Positions 19,257-28,819 of a stretch of 64,000 bases of DNA are shown one piece after another (position 1 is the first letter of the stretch; every line of letters begins with the position of its first letter). The stretch covers positions 124,001 through 188,000 of the forward strand of contig NZ_SAIY01000004.1 in the NCBI RefSeq assembly GCF_010560025.1, written 5' to 3'. Below the pieces are notes generated by a model that made no database searches, was not told the origin of the DNA, and was given only the letters and a program-made list of their open reading frames with translations. Made by a program: the position numbers and the translations under genes. The stretch comes from Verrucosispora sioxanthis (lineage in GTDB: Bacteria > Actinomycetota > Actinomycetes > Mycobacteriales > Micromonosporaceae).

Positions 19257-20989
19257 GCGAGCGCACCAGCCTGGGTAGCGACGAGTTCGGCGTAAAGGCC
19301 CTTGCGTGCCACCAGGTCGGGGTGGCTGCCGAATTCGACCACCCTGCCGGACTCCATCACCACGATCCGGTCGGCGCCGCGCACGGTGGACAGCCGGTGC
19401 GCGATGATGATCGTCGTCCGACCGAGGGTCAGGTCACCGAGAGCCTGGGTGATCTCCGCTTCATTGGCGGCGTCGATACTCGATGTCGGCTCGTCGAGCA
19501 CGAGCACGGGAGCGTCCTTGAGAAGCGCACGCGCGATCGCGATGCGCTGCCGCTCGCCGCCGGACAGTTTCAGGCCGCGTTCGCCGACGACGGTGTCGAG
19601 GCCCCGGGGCAGGCGGGGAATGAAGTCGGCGGCCTGGGCAGCGGTCACCGCACGTCGGATCTCCTCGTCGGTGGCGTCGGGTCTGGCCAGGAGCAGGTTG
19701 TCGCGAACGGTGCCGTGGAACAGGTAGGTGTCCTGTGAGACCACGCCGATCATCGATCGCAGGTTACGCAGGGGTAGCTCACGGATGTCGCGATCATTGA
19801 TGCGGATGGATCCGGCGTCGGTGTCGAAGTAGCGCATGAGCAACCCGATGATGGTGCTCTTACCCGCTCCCGAGCGTCCCACGATGGCCACCCGTTCGCC
19901 CGGCGTTATGACCAGGTTGAACCCGTCCAGTGCCGGCGCCCGCCGGGTCGGGTAACAGAATCGGAGATCGCGGAACTCCAGGCCCGGAGGATCGCAGGGC
20001 CATTCCGGTGCCGTGGTTGCCGTGTCTTTCACCACCGGTTCCAGATTCAGCACGTCGGCGACCGCGCGGCCGGCTGGGATGGCGTAGTAGGCCGAGTGGT
20101 AGGCCGCCTCCAGTTCGGTCATGGGCCGGAACGTCTCGCGGGTGAGCATCAGAATCGTGAACAAGCCCGCGACGCTCACCGAGCCGGTGGCAGCGTGCCA
20201 GGCGCCCAGGCCCACCGCGGCCGTGGTGCCGATCGGGACCATCAACGCGCCGATACTGGACGTGCCGCACCAGGCCACCATCAGCCCGATGGAGTCACGG
20301 CAGAACGCCTCCCCGCGTTCGATCAACTCTCGACCACGCCGGCCGCTGGCATTGAATGCCTTCAGTGTCGCCATCCCCTGAACAGCGTCCAGACTCTCCG
20401 AGTACATGCTTCGGTAGGAGACCGTCCAGCGGCTGCCACGTTCCCTGATCGACTTCTCTCCGGCCAGCTTGGACAACGGGGCAAGCAGCGCACACGCCAG
20501 CACGACCAGACCCACCACCGGGTCCACCGCTATCACGTACATCGCAGCGAGACAGGAGCCCAGCACCGACGCCAGCACCGTCGGGACGAACCGACTCAGC
20601 AGCGGATCGAGCAACTCCACGGAGTCCACGAGCGTCGACTGCAGGTCACCGGTACGCATCCGCTGCGCCTGCCCGGGACCGATCTCCATCAACTTCAGGG
20701 TCAGTCCTTCACGCACCGCCTCCTTGACCCGGGCCGACACCCGCGGCGCCCACGAGTCCCGCACCACGATCAGCGCGATCCGCAGCACCTGCAGCACGCC
20801 GATCACCACCAGCGGCGTCGCCAGGCCGGCGATGTCGGCCGACGAGAAGACCGTGGACAGTAGGTCCGCGATCATCAGGCCTTGGCCGACATAGGTCGCT
20901 GTCACCAGCAACATCAGCCCGACCAGGCCGGCGATCTCCACCCATGACCGCGGTCGCAGGCCTAGGAACAACTTCACCGTCGACCACAC
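19253..20989 (-). CDS. ABC exporter half-transporter
   Basis: The 578-aa protein has an N-terminal membrane domain (about 15-300) and a C-terminal ATPase (about 335-570) with GRSGAGKST, LSGGERQR and VLVLDEPTSSID. It partners the next gene, which it overlaps by 4 nt. Upstream, at 21065-21083, lies a 19-bp Fur-type palindrome in the position of its promoter. The pair is placed between biosynthetic genes and the ATP-grasp gene, so it is assigned to transport of the cluster product. Confidence 0.85.
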
Positions 20990-21064
20990 GCCGACACCTC
21001 CACACTGACGAGATCACCCGACCGCAGAAACCGGCCATCGTGAGTCGGCCCTACCGTCGCTTAC

Positions 21065-21083
21065 GATAACGGAAACCGTTATC
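21065..21083 (-). promoter_or_regulatory. Fur-family operator candidate
   Basis: GATAACGGAAACCGTTATC has perfect 8-bp arms around a 3-bp centre. It agrees at 14 of 19 positions with the classic Fur box GATAATGATAATCATTATC. It lies 76 bases before the exporter start (20989) and 28 bases beyond the sbnA stop, where a promoter for the exporter/ATP-grasp operon is expected. It is not an IdeR/DtxR box. The cognate regulator is unknown; one of the Fur-family proteins at 31288 or 31752 is a candidate. Confidence 0.5.
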
Positions 21084-21110
21084 CTTTCAGGCGACAAGCC
21101 ACGCTTTTGA

Positions 21111-22139
21111 TTAGTGCACCTGCTCGGGTGTCTGTCCGGTTCGGTCGGCCGGGGCGCGACGCAGCATCGATGCGAGCCGGTCGACGACCCGCGCGTCAAA
21201 CAAGCCGTTGGCCGCCATCCACTCGTCGTTGAAGACGGTGTCGAGGTACTTCTCACCACCGTCGCAAACCAGTGCGACGATGGTGGTCTCCGGTCCTACG
21301 CTCTGCGCACGCTCCAGCGCCTTGTAGACCACGCCCCCCGCGGAGCCGCCCACGAGGATGCCGAAATTCCGGGCCAGGTAACGGCAGGTCTCGAAGGCCT
21401 CCGAGTCGCTGACCTTGATCCCCTCGTCGATCATGCGGTAGTCGAGGGTGTCACAGATCTCCGACACCACCGGCGTCCCGGTGCCTGACTGGTGGTACGG
21501 AGCCTCCTCCCCGCCGAAATTCACGGAGCCCACCGGCTCGACACCGACGATCCGCAGTTCCGGGATGCGTTCCCGCAGGACACGACCGGTGCCGCAGAGC
21601 GACCCCCCGGTGCCGACAGCCCCATACAGGTAGTGAATGTCCTCGCCCAGATCGTCGTACAGTTCGCGGGCGAGCGGCCGGTATCCGTTCGGGTTTCCCG
21701 GATTACTGTCCTGCGAGGTGCAATACGCGCCTTGCTCGGCCGCGAGCCGGCGAGCCGTGGCGTACCGCTCGGCGGTGGCCAGTCCGTTGTCGTCTCCACC
21801 GACGTTCAGCAGCTCGGCGCCGTAGGCGAGCATCCCGCGCAGCTTGTCGACACTGGAATGGTTGTCCACCACGGCGGTGAACTTGTAGCCGCGTTCAGCG
21901 GCGATGAGCGCCAGGCCGATCCCGGTGTTGCCGGAGGTGGCCTCGACCAGCCACCCGCCGGGGGCGAGCAGCCCCTGCTCCTCGGCCTCGTCCACCATAT
22001 TCCTGGCCATCCGGATCTTGGCGGTACCGGTGGGGTTGTACTGCTCCATCTTGAGCAGGACGGTTCCCGCCCCACCCGGCACCGACAGTCTGAGCAGCGG
22101 CGTCCGCCCGATCAGATCGGATACCTTGTCCCTGATCAT
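21111..22139 (-). CDS. sbnA: SbnA-like 2,3-diaminopropionate-pathway synthase
   Basis: The 342-aa fold type II PLP enzyme is of the cysteine-synthase family. The Schiff-base lysine is expected in NPTGTAKIRM (Lys41), the phosphate loop is GAVGTGGS, and TSGNTG is present. In staphyloferrin B biosynthesis SbnA condenses O-phospho-L-serine with glutamate to give an intermediate that SbnB oxidises to L-2,3-diaminopropionate. The residue after the lysine is Ile where Asp is usual (KDR), so substrate use may differ, for example aspartate instead of glutamate. It overlaps the aminotransferase gene (ATGA) and is the last gene of the biosynthetic operon. The sbnB partner lies two genes upstream. Confidence 0.82.
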   Translation of the reverse strand: MIRDKVSDLIGRTPLLRLSVPGGAGTVLLKMEQYNPTGTAKIRMARNMVDEAEEQGLLAPGGWLVEATSGNTGIGLALIAAERGYKFTAVVDNHSSVDKLRGMLAYGAELLNVGGDDNGLATAERYATARRLAAEQGAYCTSQDSNPGNPNGYRPLARELYDDLGEDIHYLYGAVGTGGSLCGTGRVLRERIPELRIVGVEPVGSVNFGGEEAPYHQSGTGTPVVSEICDTLDYRMIDEGIKVSDSEAFETCRYLARNFGILVGGSAGGVVYKALERAQSVGPETTIVALVCDGGEKYLDTVFNDEWMAANGLFDARVVDRLASMLRRAPADRTGQTPEQVH

Positions 22140-23290
22140 TGCTCACCCTTCGCACAGATTCGCATCAGACAACGCACAAAGACGTCGTTGTCCTCGGGAA
22201 GCGACAATGAGGCTCGGATAAAGTTCTCGTACCCCGGCTCACGCCAGGCCTTGACGACGATCCCGACGCGGTGCAACTCCTGTGCCACCCAGTCCGAGCG
22301 GCAGCCCGTGTCGATGAACACGAAGTTGGCCGACGACGGTGCTACGCGGAAGCCCGCCTCGCGCAACCCGTCCGTGACCCGAGCGATCTCGAGGCCGGTC
22401 CGGCGGACGGTCTCCGCCAGGTGCGCGTGGTCACCCAGCGCGGCGATGGCCGCGTCCTGAGCCAGCTGGTTGACGTTGTAGGGTGCGCGAACCCGGTCCA
22501 GTGCCTGGACCAGGGCGGTGTCGGAAGCGACGCCGTATCCCACCCGGACACCCGCCAGGCCGTACGCCTTGGAGAAGGTGCGCAGGACGATCCACGGCCG
22601 GTGCTGCTCGCGCAGCAGCGCCAGCCCGTCGGGATAGCCCGGGTCGGGCCGGGCGAACTCGCAGTACGCCTCGTCGAGCACCAGCAGAGCCGACTCCGGG
22701 GTCTCGGCCACGAGGTGCGCCAACTCGCCGACGTTGAGCATCGCGCCGGTCGGATTGCAGGGATTGGCGAGGAAGACCAGTTTCGGGCCCGCGGCCAGCG
22801 CGTCACGCCAGGCGGATGGGTCGAACCCGAACTCCTCGGTGACCGGGACTTTCTCGACCCGGGCGCCCACCATGCGGGGAAAGATCTCGTGCAGGCTGAA
22901 GCCCGGTGCCTGAGTGGTCACGAGGTCGCCCGGATCGAGTACCGCCTGGCACAGCAACTCCAGGATGTTCTCCGAACCGTTGCCGAGGACGACGCGCTCG
23001 GCAGGTACCGCCAGGCGCTCCCCGACAGCCTCCGCCAGCCGTCTTCCGGTGGGGTCGGGATAGCGGGAGACGCCGCTGTCCAGACGCCCGCGTACAGCTT
23101 CGGCCACCGCCGGCGAGGAGCCGAACGGGCTTTCGTTGTTGGACAGCTTGATCACGTGGGCGGCGCCGCTGAGGACTGCCACCGCATCCGGGTCGGCGCC
23201 GGGATCGTAGGCGGGCAGGCCCGCCACCACCCGGCGCACCACGGATGCCGAGGTCGCCGCCGCGACGGCACCGGCCTCGACCGCGCTCAC
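22136..23290 (-). CDS. HisC/CobD-like class I/II aminotransferase
   Basis: The 384-aa fold type I PLP enzyme resembles histidinol-phosphate aminotransferase: KLSNNESPFGS, FLANPCNPTGAML, the PLP lysine in TFSKAYGLAGVR, and the final RASLSLPEDND. CobD-type decarboxylases share this fold, so either transamination or decarboxylation is possible. It lies inside the sbnB-sbnA operon with 4-nt overlaps on both sides, so its product is part of the metallophore path rather than histidine synthesis. No his genes are near. Confidence 0.75.
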   Translation of the reverse strand: MSAVEAGAVAAATSASVVRRVVAGLPAYDPGADPDAVAVLSGAAHVIKLSNNESPFGSSPAVAEAVRGRLDSGVSRYPDPTGRRLAEAVGERLAVPAERVVLGNGSENILELLCQAVLDPGDLVTTQAPGFSLHEIFPRMVGARVEKVPVTEEFGFDPSAWRDALAAGPKLVFLANPCNPTGAMLNVGELAHLVAETPESALLVLDEAYCEFARPDPGYPDGLALLREQHRPWIVLRTFSKAYGLAGVRVGYGVASDTALVQALDRVRAPYNVNQLAQDAAIAALGDHAHLAETVRRTGLEIARVTDGLREAGFRVAPSSANFVFIDTGCRSDWVAQELHRVGIVVKAWREPGYENFIRASLSLPEDNDVFVRCLMRICAKGEQ

Positions 23291-24264
23291 CAGAAATCGA
23301 CCCGCTGGCCACGCCCGGCCGCCAGCGCGAGGTCGGCGATGTACCGGCCCAGCGCGGCGTCGGTGACCGCCATCCCGCTGTTGTAGGCGAAGACCACATC
23401 GCCGGACTCACGTCGAGCCGGTGTCCGGCCGAGCAGGATGTCGGGCAGCTCGCCGTCGATCGGGGGCAGGCTCCCGTCCGGGCCTCGCAGTTTGCCGCAG
23501 GTGACCTTCATCTGCGTGATGTCGGTGGCGATCCGGTAGTCGGCGCCGTGGAACACGTCGTGTACGCCGTAGCCGAGCAGGACGGAGATCGATCCGGGCT
23601 TGACCCAGTCGCGCTGGACCACCTTCGTCACGGACAGACCGGAGGCGCCGATCAGGATGTCCGCTTCGCCGGCGGCTTTCTGGAGGTCGTCCACGATCTC
23701 CACCTCGCGACCGTCGACACTGTTCTGAACGGCCCGTAGACCGTCGGCATAGGTGCCGCACACCTGCAACCGCTCCAGATTCGGAAGCGCCGCGACCAGC
23801 ATCGGCAGGGCCATCTGCCCCTGAACGCCGGTGCCGATGACCAGGGCGGTGCGAGCGTCCGGGCAGGCCGCGCGGGCGAACAACGCGCTGCTGGCCGACG
23901 ACCGCAACGGCCCCAGTTTCACCACGTCCATCAGTGCGATGGGCGTCCCGGTGGTGTCGTCGGCGATGAAGATGAACGAGTGGAACCGGTAGTCATCGCG
24001 GCGGCGGCTCGGGTCGAACTCGTAGACGGCCTTGAAACACACGGTGTCGCTGCCGCCGTCCCGGGCCACCATCGAGTAGCTGAGCGAGTGATCGTCCGGG
24101 TCCTCGATCACCGTCTTGACCGGGTTGTTCGACCCGTTCTCCCGCAGAGCGCGGTAGGCGCCCTCGACGACCTCGAGTACCTGCCGGTAGTCGAAATTCA
24201 GCCCTTCCTGCTCCGACTGCGGCAGCAACCACAGCTGTCCGGGGGCGGCGTAGCTCTGTGACAT
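23287..24264 (-). CDS. sbnB: SbnB-like dehydrogenase for 2,3-diaminopropionate synthesis
   Basis: The 325-aa protein belongs to the ornithine-cyclodeaminase/mu-crystallin family. The Rossmann motif ALVIGTGVQGQMAL is at about 140-153, and GASGLSV and FAYNSGMAVTD follow. SbnB oxidatively cleaves the SbnA product to release L-2,3-diaminopropionate and a 2-oxo acid. Its presence beside sbnA is the strongest evidence for a Dap-derived product. It overlaps the aminotransferase gene and lies 29 bases after the Y4yA-type gene. Confidence 0.85.
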   Translation of the reverse strand: MSQSYAAPGQLWLLPQSEQEGLNFDYRQVLEVVEGAYRALRENGSNNPVKTVIEDPDDHSLSYSMVARDGGSDTVCFKAVYEFDPSRRRDDYRFHSFIFIADDTTGTPIALMDVVKLGPLRSSASSALFARAACPDARTALVIGTGVQGQMALPMLVAALPNLERLQVCGTYADGLRAVQNSVDGREVEIVDDLQKAAGEADILIGASGLSVTKVVQRDWVKPGSISVLLGYGVHDVFHGADYRIATDITQMKVTCGKLRGPDGSLPPIDGELPDILLGRTPARRESGDVVFAYNSGMAVTDAALGRYIADLALAAGRGQRVDFW

Positions 24265-24293
24265 GCGCGGGTTCTCCTTCGTGTCGAGGTTGC

Positions 24294-25718
24294 TCAGATT
24301 CCGTCCAGTCGCCAGCGCGGTGATCCGTGACCGAGCCGGAGGACCGCTTTCAACGGCAGCGCCGTGTCGTGGAACCGGGATTCGAGGAAGTCTGAGTGGT
24401 AGCCGGCGGTGTTGAGGTAGACGAGGTGGTCACCGGGGCGTACCGGCCGGGCGAACCCGATCTTGCGCCAGGTGACCATGTCGTTCTCCAGACAGGTCGA
24501 GCCCGCGACGCAGGCCGGGAACTCCTCGTCGGCAACAGACTGGGCGGAGAGCAGGATGGGGTCCGGCAGATAGTCGGTGTTGAACCACTGTTCGCAGAGG
24601 CTCAGGCTGTTGCCCGCGACGGTGGCGATGGCGTACCCGTCGGTGTCGCGCCGGTCTTCGACCTGTTGCACGCGGAACACGGTGAAGCCGGCCTGATCCA
24701 GCAGCGAGCGGCCCGGCTCGACGATGAAGCGGATGCCGGTGCGGACGGCCTTCGCCGACAGGCTCTCGTCGCCGTCGACGGGATGGTTCATGATCATGTG
24801 TGCGGCCTGGGTGGTGGGCAGTCCTCCGTACGGATAGAAGTGGAGACCTCTGGACGTCTTGGTCCCGTGGTAGTGGGCCGGCTCGTTGTGCTGAAGGAAC
24901 TCGTCCCAGAGCCGCGGATCGACGTACCGCATGGGTAGACCACCGCCGATGTTGACCAGGTCGGCGGCCTGTGCGCCGCGCCGCTTGGCGTCGAGGCAGT
25001 ATCCGATCATCTCGTTCGCCGCCGCCGCCCGTTCCTCGGGCGAGTAGCCGTTGAGGTGGAACGAGAATCCGCGGAGGCTCACGTGTTCGATGAGCTCCAA
25101 ACACTGATCGACTGCCGCGTCACGCTCGGCTGCGGCCATGCCGAAGCGACTTCCCGGCTGGCTCCCGGTCCGAGCCCGCAGCAGCACCCTGACCTGTCGA
25201 TGCGCGACTCTCGCGGTGGCGGCCAGCCGGCGGAGTTCGCTGACCGAATCGACGGCGACCAGACAGTCGTGCTGGACACCGAGAGAGTGCAGAGTGTCGT
25301 CCTTCTCCGGGCCGGAGATGCCGATCCGGTGTCCGGGCACTCCACCGGCCAGGGCTTTGACCAGTTCGGCGGCGCTGGCGACGTCGACTCCGATGCCGGC
25401 CGCGGCGGCCGACCGGACGAAGCAGTCGGCCTTGTTCGCCTTCTTGGCAAACAGGATCTCGACGTCAGCGCCCGTCTCGGCGAACGCCTGCCGCAGCACC
25501 GCGATGTTCTCTTCGAAGACCTCCGGCAGCACGACGTGCAGCGGTGAACCCAGGCCGTCCAGGAGTTCGGCAAGCAGGGCTCGATGGCCGTCCACAAGCG
25601 TGGAGACCGTGGGATGCCGAAGGGCGGTGAGCGCGAAGGGGTGGACTTCGCTCAGCATCGACTCAGTTACTGATTGCGACGTGGTCACCTCGCCATGTCT
25701 ACTAGACTTGATAACCAT
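24294..25718 (-). CDS. Y4yA-type fold III PLP enzyme (decarboxylase-like)
   Basis: This protein of about 474 aa has the alanine-racemase-fold barrel with the PLP lysine in ILFAKKANK, and a C-terminal beta domain with VAGSTCLENDMV, matching the GxxCxxxD motif of ornithine/diaminopimelate decarboxylases, followed by NTAGYHSD. SbnH in staphyloferrin B synthesis is a member of the same fold, so decarboxylation of a citryl- or amino-acid-Dap intermediate is possible. ATG 25718 is used; TTG 25724, GTG 25688 and ATG 25652 are alternatives and none has a strong ribosome site. It is the first gene of the biosynthetic operon. A GATAAC half-site of the Fur type lies at the start. Confidence 0.75.
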   Translation of the reverse strand: MVIKSSRHGEVTTSQSVTESMLSEVHPFALTALRHPTVSTLVDGHRALLAELLDGLGSPLHVVLPEVFEENIAVLRQAFAETGADVEILFAKKANKADCFVRSAAAAGIGVDVASAAELVKALAGGVPGHRIGISGPEKDDTLHSLGVQHDCLVAVDSVSELRRLAATARVAHRQVRVLLRARTGSQPGSRFGMAAAERDAAVDQCLELIEHVSLRGFSFHLNGYSPEERAAAANEMIGYCLDAKRRGAQAADLVNIGGGLPMRYVDPRLWDEFLQHNEPAHYHGTKTSRGLHFYPYGGLPTTQAAHMIMNHPVDGDESLSAKAVRTGIRFIVEPGRSLLDQAGFTVFRVQQVEDRRDTDGYAIATVAGNSLSLCEQWFNTDYLPDPILLSAQSVADEEFPACVAGSTCLENDMVTWRKIGFARPVRPGDHLVYLNTAGYHSDFLESRFHDTALPLKAVLRLGHGSPRWRLDGI

Positions 25719-25813
25719 GTGCAATAGGCAATCGATGCTGGTCGCTTCCTCATGATGACCTCACAGAGGGGTGCCGTCGTTGTCGTCCTGAATGGAATTG
25801 CCCGCTGTGGCCC

Positions 25814-25842
25814 TTCGCTGCCGCCGCGCGGGCTGCTAGCCT
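25814..25842 (+). promoter_or_regulatory. Leaderless promoter of the FecB-like gene
   Basis: TTCGCT (25814-25819) and TAGCCT (25837-25842) are separated by 17 bases. The -10 box ends 7 bases before ATG 25850, so transcription should start at or next to the A of the start codon, giving a leaderless mRNA. No Shine-Dalgarno sequence is present. Confidence 0.5.
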
Positions 25843-25849
25843 GCCACTG

Positions 25850-26875
25850 ATGAAAACGACAACGGGTATCAGAGTCATGACTGCTGCGGTGATGCTGGTC
25901 CTCGCGGGGTGTTCGAGCGGCGAGCCCTCCGGCGCGCCCGCTCCGGCGGCGTCAGCGGCACCGGGTGGAACGACCTACCCGCTCACCATGAAGAACTGCG
26001 GCACCGACGTCACCTTCGAAGCGGCGCCACAACGGGTCGTCACGCTGAACCAGACGGCAGCCGAGATTCTCATCAAACTCGGGGTGGGTGACCGGGTCGT
26101 CGGATCGGGTTACGAGATCTACAAGCCACCGGCCGAGATGGCCGAGCCGTACGGAAAGATCCCGCAACTGGGTCCACGCGGAGAGCCGGTCAAGCACGAA
26201 AAGCTGCTGGAAGCGCAGCCGGACTTCGTCTACAGCGGTTTCGGGAGCTTCCTCACCGCAGAGCAGGCCGGCGATCGCGAGCAGTTGCACGACCTGGGTG
26301 TGGCAACCTACGTCACCGAGTTCGACTGCAGCTACCACGTCAGCGTGCCGGACGCGGACTTCGACATGTTGTACGACGAGTACCGCGCCCTGGCCAAGAT
26401 CATGAGTGTTCCGGATGCCGGGGAGAAGCTGGCGGCTGAACAGAGGGCCCTGGTGGACCAGGCGGTAGGCACCATGAAGAACAAGGACAAGCCACTGTCG
26501 GTGCTGTGGTTCTACTCCACCTACGACGGGACGCCGTGGGCTGCGGGCCCTGGCGGCCTGCCGCAGCACGTCTCCGACCTCGTCGGGGTGAAGAACATCT
26601 TCGACGACGCGAAGACCAAGTGGGCCGAGGTGAGCTGGGACGAGGTCGCCGCCCGGAATCCCGACGTCATCATCCTGGCCGACCTGACCAGGGGTGAGCC
26701 CAACGACACCGCGGCGGAGAAAATCGCCCTGCTCAAGAAGGACCCGCTCACCAGCAAGCTCGGCGCCGTGACAGGCGACCGGTTCATCACCATCCCCGGC
26801 GCCCAGATGGACCCCTCCTACGGCAGTGTGGAGATGGTTCCCGCCCTGGTCGAAGGCCTGAACAAGTTCCGGTGA
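25850..26875 (+). CDS. FecB-type metallophore-binding lipoprotein
   Basis: The 341-aa precursor has a lipobox LVLAGC (Cys about 20) and a disordered Ala/Pro/Gly linker, then the two-lobed class III periplasmic-binding fold of siderophore and cobalamin receptors (RVVTLNQTAAEILIKLG at the first lobe, AARNPDVIILADLTRG in the second). It captures the ligand at the outer face of the membrane for the FecCD permease encoded next. Its position beside the Dap pathway suggests uptake of the loaded metallophore; B12 is an alternative for this fold. Confidence 0.83.
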   Translation: MKTTTGIRVMTAAVMLVLAGCSSGEPSGAPAPAASAAPGGTTYPLTMKNCGTDVTFEAAPQRVVTLNQTAAEILIKLGVGDRVVGSGYEIYKPPAEMAEPYGKIPQLGPRGEPVKHEKLLEAQPDFVYSGFGSFLTAEQAGDREQLHDLGVATYVTEFDCSYHVSVPDADFDMLYDEYRALAKIMSVPDAGEKLAAEQRALVDQAVGTMKNKDKPLSVLWFYSTYDGTPWAAGPGGLPQHVSDLVGVKNIFDDAKTKWAEVSWDEVAARNPDVIILADLTRGEPNDTAAEKIALLKKDPLTSKLGAVTGDRFITIPGAQMDPSYGSVEMVPALVEGLNKFR

Positions 26876-26888
26876 GCGGCCGACGACC

Positions 26889-27986
26889 ATGACGACGAAC
26901 CTGCACAAAGCCGCCAGGCGCGCCTCGAACCCGATCGCCGGCGTCAAGCCGGCGCCATCTCGTCTTCGGCGCGCCTCGGTGGCGGCCATCATCCTCCTAG
27001 CCACAGTCGGGCTGCTGGCGTCGATCATCGCGGCGTCCCTGTTCGGCAGTGCGAACATCAGCCCTCTTGATGTCGTCTCCACGATCCTGCGGCATATCGG
27101 CCTGGGCGAGATCGCCCCGAACCCGCCGCTGCCGAGATTGCTGGACGCGCTGATCTGGGAGTCACGCTTCCCGCGCGTGCTGCTGTCCGCGCTGGTCGGC
27201 GCAGCATTGGCCGTCTCGGGAGCGGTCCTGCAGGCGATAACCAGGAACCCGCTAGCCGACCCCTACCTGCTGGGTGTCTCCTCCGGCGCCTCGACCGGGG
27301 CGGTTGCCGTCATCCTTCTCGGGATCGGTGGCGGCATCTCGCTGTCAACCGGAGCTTTCATCGGCGGCCTGCTCGCCTTCGGCCTGCTGCTGCTCCTGCT
27401 CGGTGGAGGACGCATCGCCAGCCCCACCCGGGTGGTGCTCACCGGTGTGCTCGTCTCCCAGTTCTTCGCCGCCGTCACCTCGCTCATCCTCATGATCAGC
27501 GGGGATGCGAACTCCACCCGCGGCTTCACCTACTGGCTGCTCGGTACCCTCGCGGGTGCCAGATGGGACGGAGTGAATTTCACCGCCGTCATCATCCTGG
27601 CCGGGGTGGTGGCCATCCTTTTCTTCGCGTCTTCCCTGGACGCCTTCACCTTCGGCTGGGACTCCGCAACAGCCCTGGGCGTCAACGTCACAGCGGTCCG
27701 CATCTGGCTGATGGTGCTGACCTCTCTCATCACGGCGGCCGCCGTGGCCGCCTCCGGCGCGATCGGCTTCGTCGGCCTGCTCGTCCCGCACGCGGTCCGC
27801 ATCCTGGTCAGCCCGATGCACCGCACGTTGCTTCCGCTGTCGGCGGTCGTCGGCGCCATCCTGCTCATCTGGGTGGACACGTTCGCCCGAACGGCGTTCA
27901 CGCCACACGAACTGCCCGCCGGCGTCATCACCGCGCTCCTCGGCGCGCCGGCCTTCGCGCTGGTCCTCAAGCGTCTGGAGTCCTGA
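26889..27986 (+). CDS. FecCD-family permease
   Basis: The 365-aa protein has about ten membrane helices and the family motifs GAVLQAITRNPLADPYLLGV and SGAIGFVGLLVPHAVR. Type II ABC permeases of this family import iron-siderophores, haem and cobalamin. The ATG lies 13 bases after the lipoprotein stop, and the stop codon overlaps the ATPase start (TGATG). It works as a homodimer with the next gene product. Confidence 0.87.
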   Translation: MTTNLHKAARRASNPIAGVKPAPSRLRRASVAAIILLATVGLLASIIAASLFGSANISPLDVVSTILRHIGLGEIAPNPPLPRLLDALIWESRFPRVLLSALVGAALAVSGAVLQAITRNPLADPYLLGVSSGASTGAVAVILLGIGGGISLSTGAFIGGLLAFGLLLLLLGGGRIASPTRVVLTGVLVSQFFAAVTSLILMISGDANSTRGFTYWLLGTLAGARWDGVNFTAVIILAGVVAILFFASSLDAFTFGWDSATALGVNVTAVRIWLMVLTSLITAAAVAASGAIGFVGLLVPHAVRILVSPMHRTLLPLSAVVGAILLIWVDTFARTAFTPHELPAGVITALLGAPAFALVLKRLES

Positions 27987-28792
27987 TGGGCCGCATCAAC
28001 GCCACCGAAATCTCCTGGTCGGTCAAGGGTCATCAGCTGCTTGACAACATCGAGATGGCCGCTCACGACGGAAAGGTTGTCGGGCTTCTCGGCCCCAACG
28101 GCTCCGGCAAGTCGACACTGCTGCGCCTGCTCGCCGGATTGCGCCGCCCCGACACCGGCACCGTCCGATACGACGACACCAGCCTGCGCGACCTGAGCCG
28201 CCGGGTGCTCGCCCGGCGGCTCGCCGTCGTCGAGCAGGACGTGACCGCCCACAACCACGTCAGCGTCCGGCAGGTCGTCGAGCTCGGCCGCACACCGTTC
28301 CGGGGCCGCTTCGACGCACTGACCGAGCACGATCAGCGGATCATCGATGCGGCACTGGAACGGGTCGGTATCACCGACAAGCAGCGCCAGAGCTGGCACA
28401 CCCTGTCAGGAGGCGAGAAACAACGCGCTCAACTCGCCCGTGCCCTCGCCCAGGAGCCCCGGGAGATCCTGCTCGACGAACCCACCAACCATCTCGACAT
28501 CCGCTACCAGCTCGAACTGCTCGAACTGCTCGGATCGCTGAGGGTCACCTGTGTCGTCGCCCTGCACGACCTCAATCTCGCTGCACGCTACTGCCACCAC
28601 GTCGTCGTCCTCGACCACGGGCAGGTGTTTGCCGCCGGCACGCCCGCGGCAGTGCTCACCACCGAACTGATCAGATCGGTATACGGCGTTGAGGTACTGG
28701 TCGACCGTGAGCCCACCGCGGGCACTCTCCGCATCACCTACCTGGCTGCCACCGCCCCGCGAACAGCTGACGCGACAGCCGTCGCGGGTTGA
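27986..28792 (+). CDS. ABC importer ATPase (FecE type)
   Basis: The 268-aa protein has Walker A GPNGSGKST, signature LSGGEKQRAQLARAL, Walker B ILLDEPTNHLD, and the switch His in ALHDLNLAARY. ATG 27986 shares a base with the permease stop and is chosen because the ATPase fold begins there. It completes a FecB-FecCD-FecE importer. Confidence 0.87.
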   Translation: MGRINATEISWSVKGHQLLDNIEMAAHDGKVVGLLGPNGSGKSTLLRLLAGLRRPDTGTVRYDDTSLRDLSRRVLARRLAVVEQDVTAHNHVSVRQVVELGRTPFRGRFDALTEHDQRIIDAALERVGITDKQRQSWHTLSGGEKQRAQLARALAQEPREILLDEPTNHLDIRYQLELLELLGSLRVTCVVALHDLNLAARYCHHVVVLDHGQVFAAGTPAAVLTTELIRSVYGVEVLVDREPTAGTLRITYLAATAPRTADATAVAG

Positions 28793-28819
28793 CGTCATCC
28801 GTGACTGGAGAACGTACAC

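Noticed and set aside
21065-21083. Reading the palindrome as an IdeR/DtxR iron box
   Set aside because: It lacks the TTAGGTTAGC half-site; the GATAA arms fit the Fur-family pattern instead.
22136-23290. Assigning the aminotransferase to histidine synthesis (hisC)
   Set aside because: No other his gene is near and it overlaps sbnB and sbnA; the cluster context is stronger than the family name.
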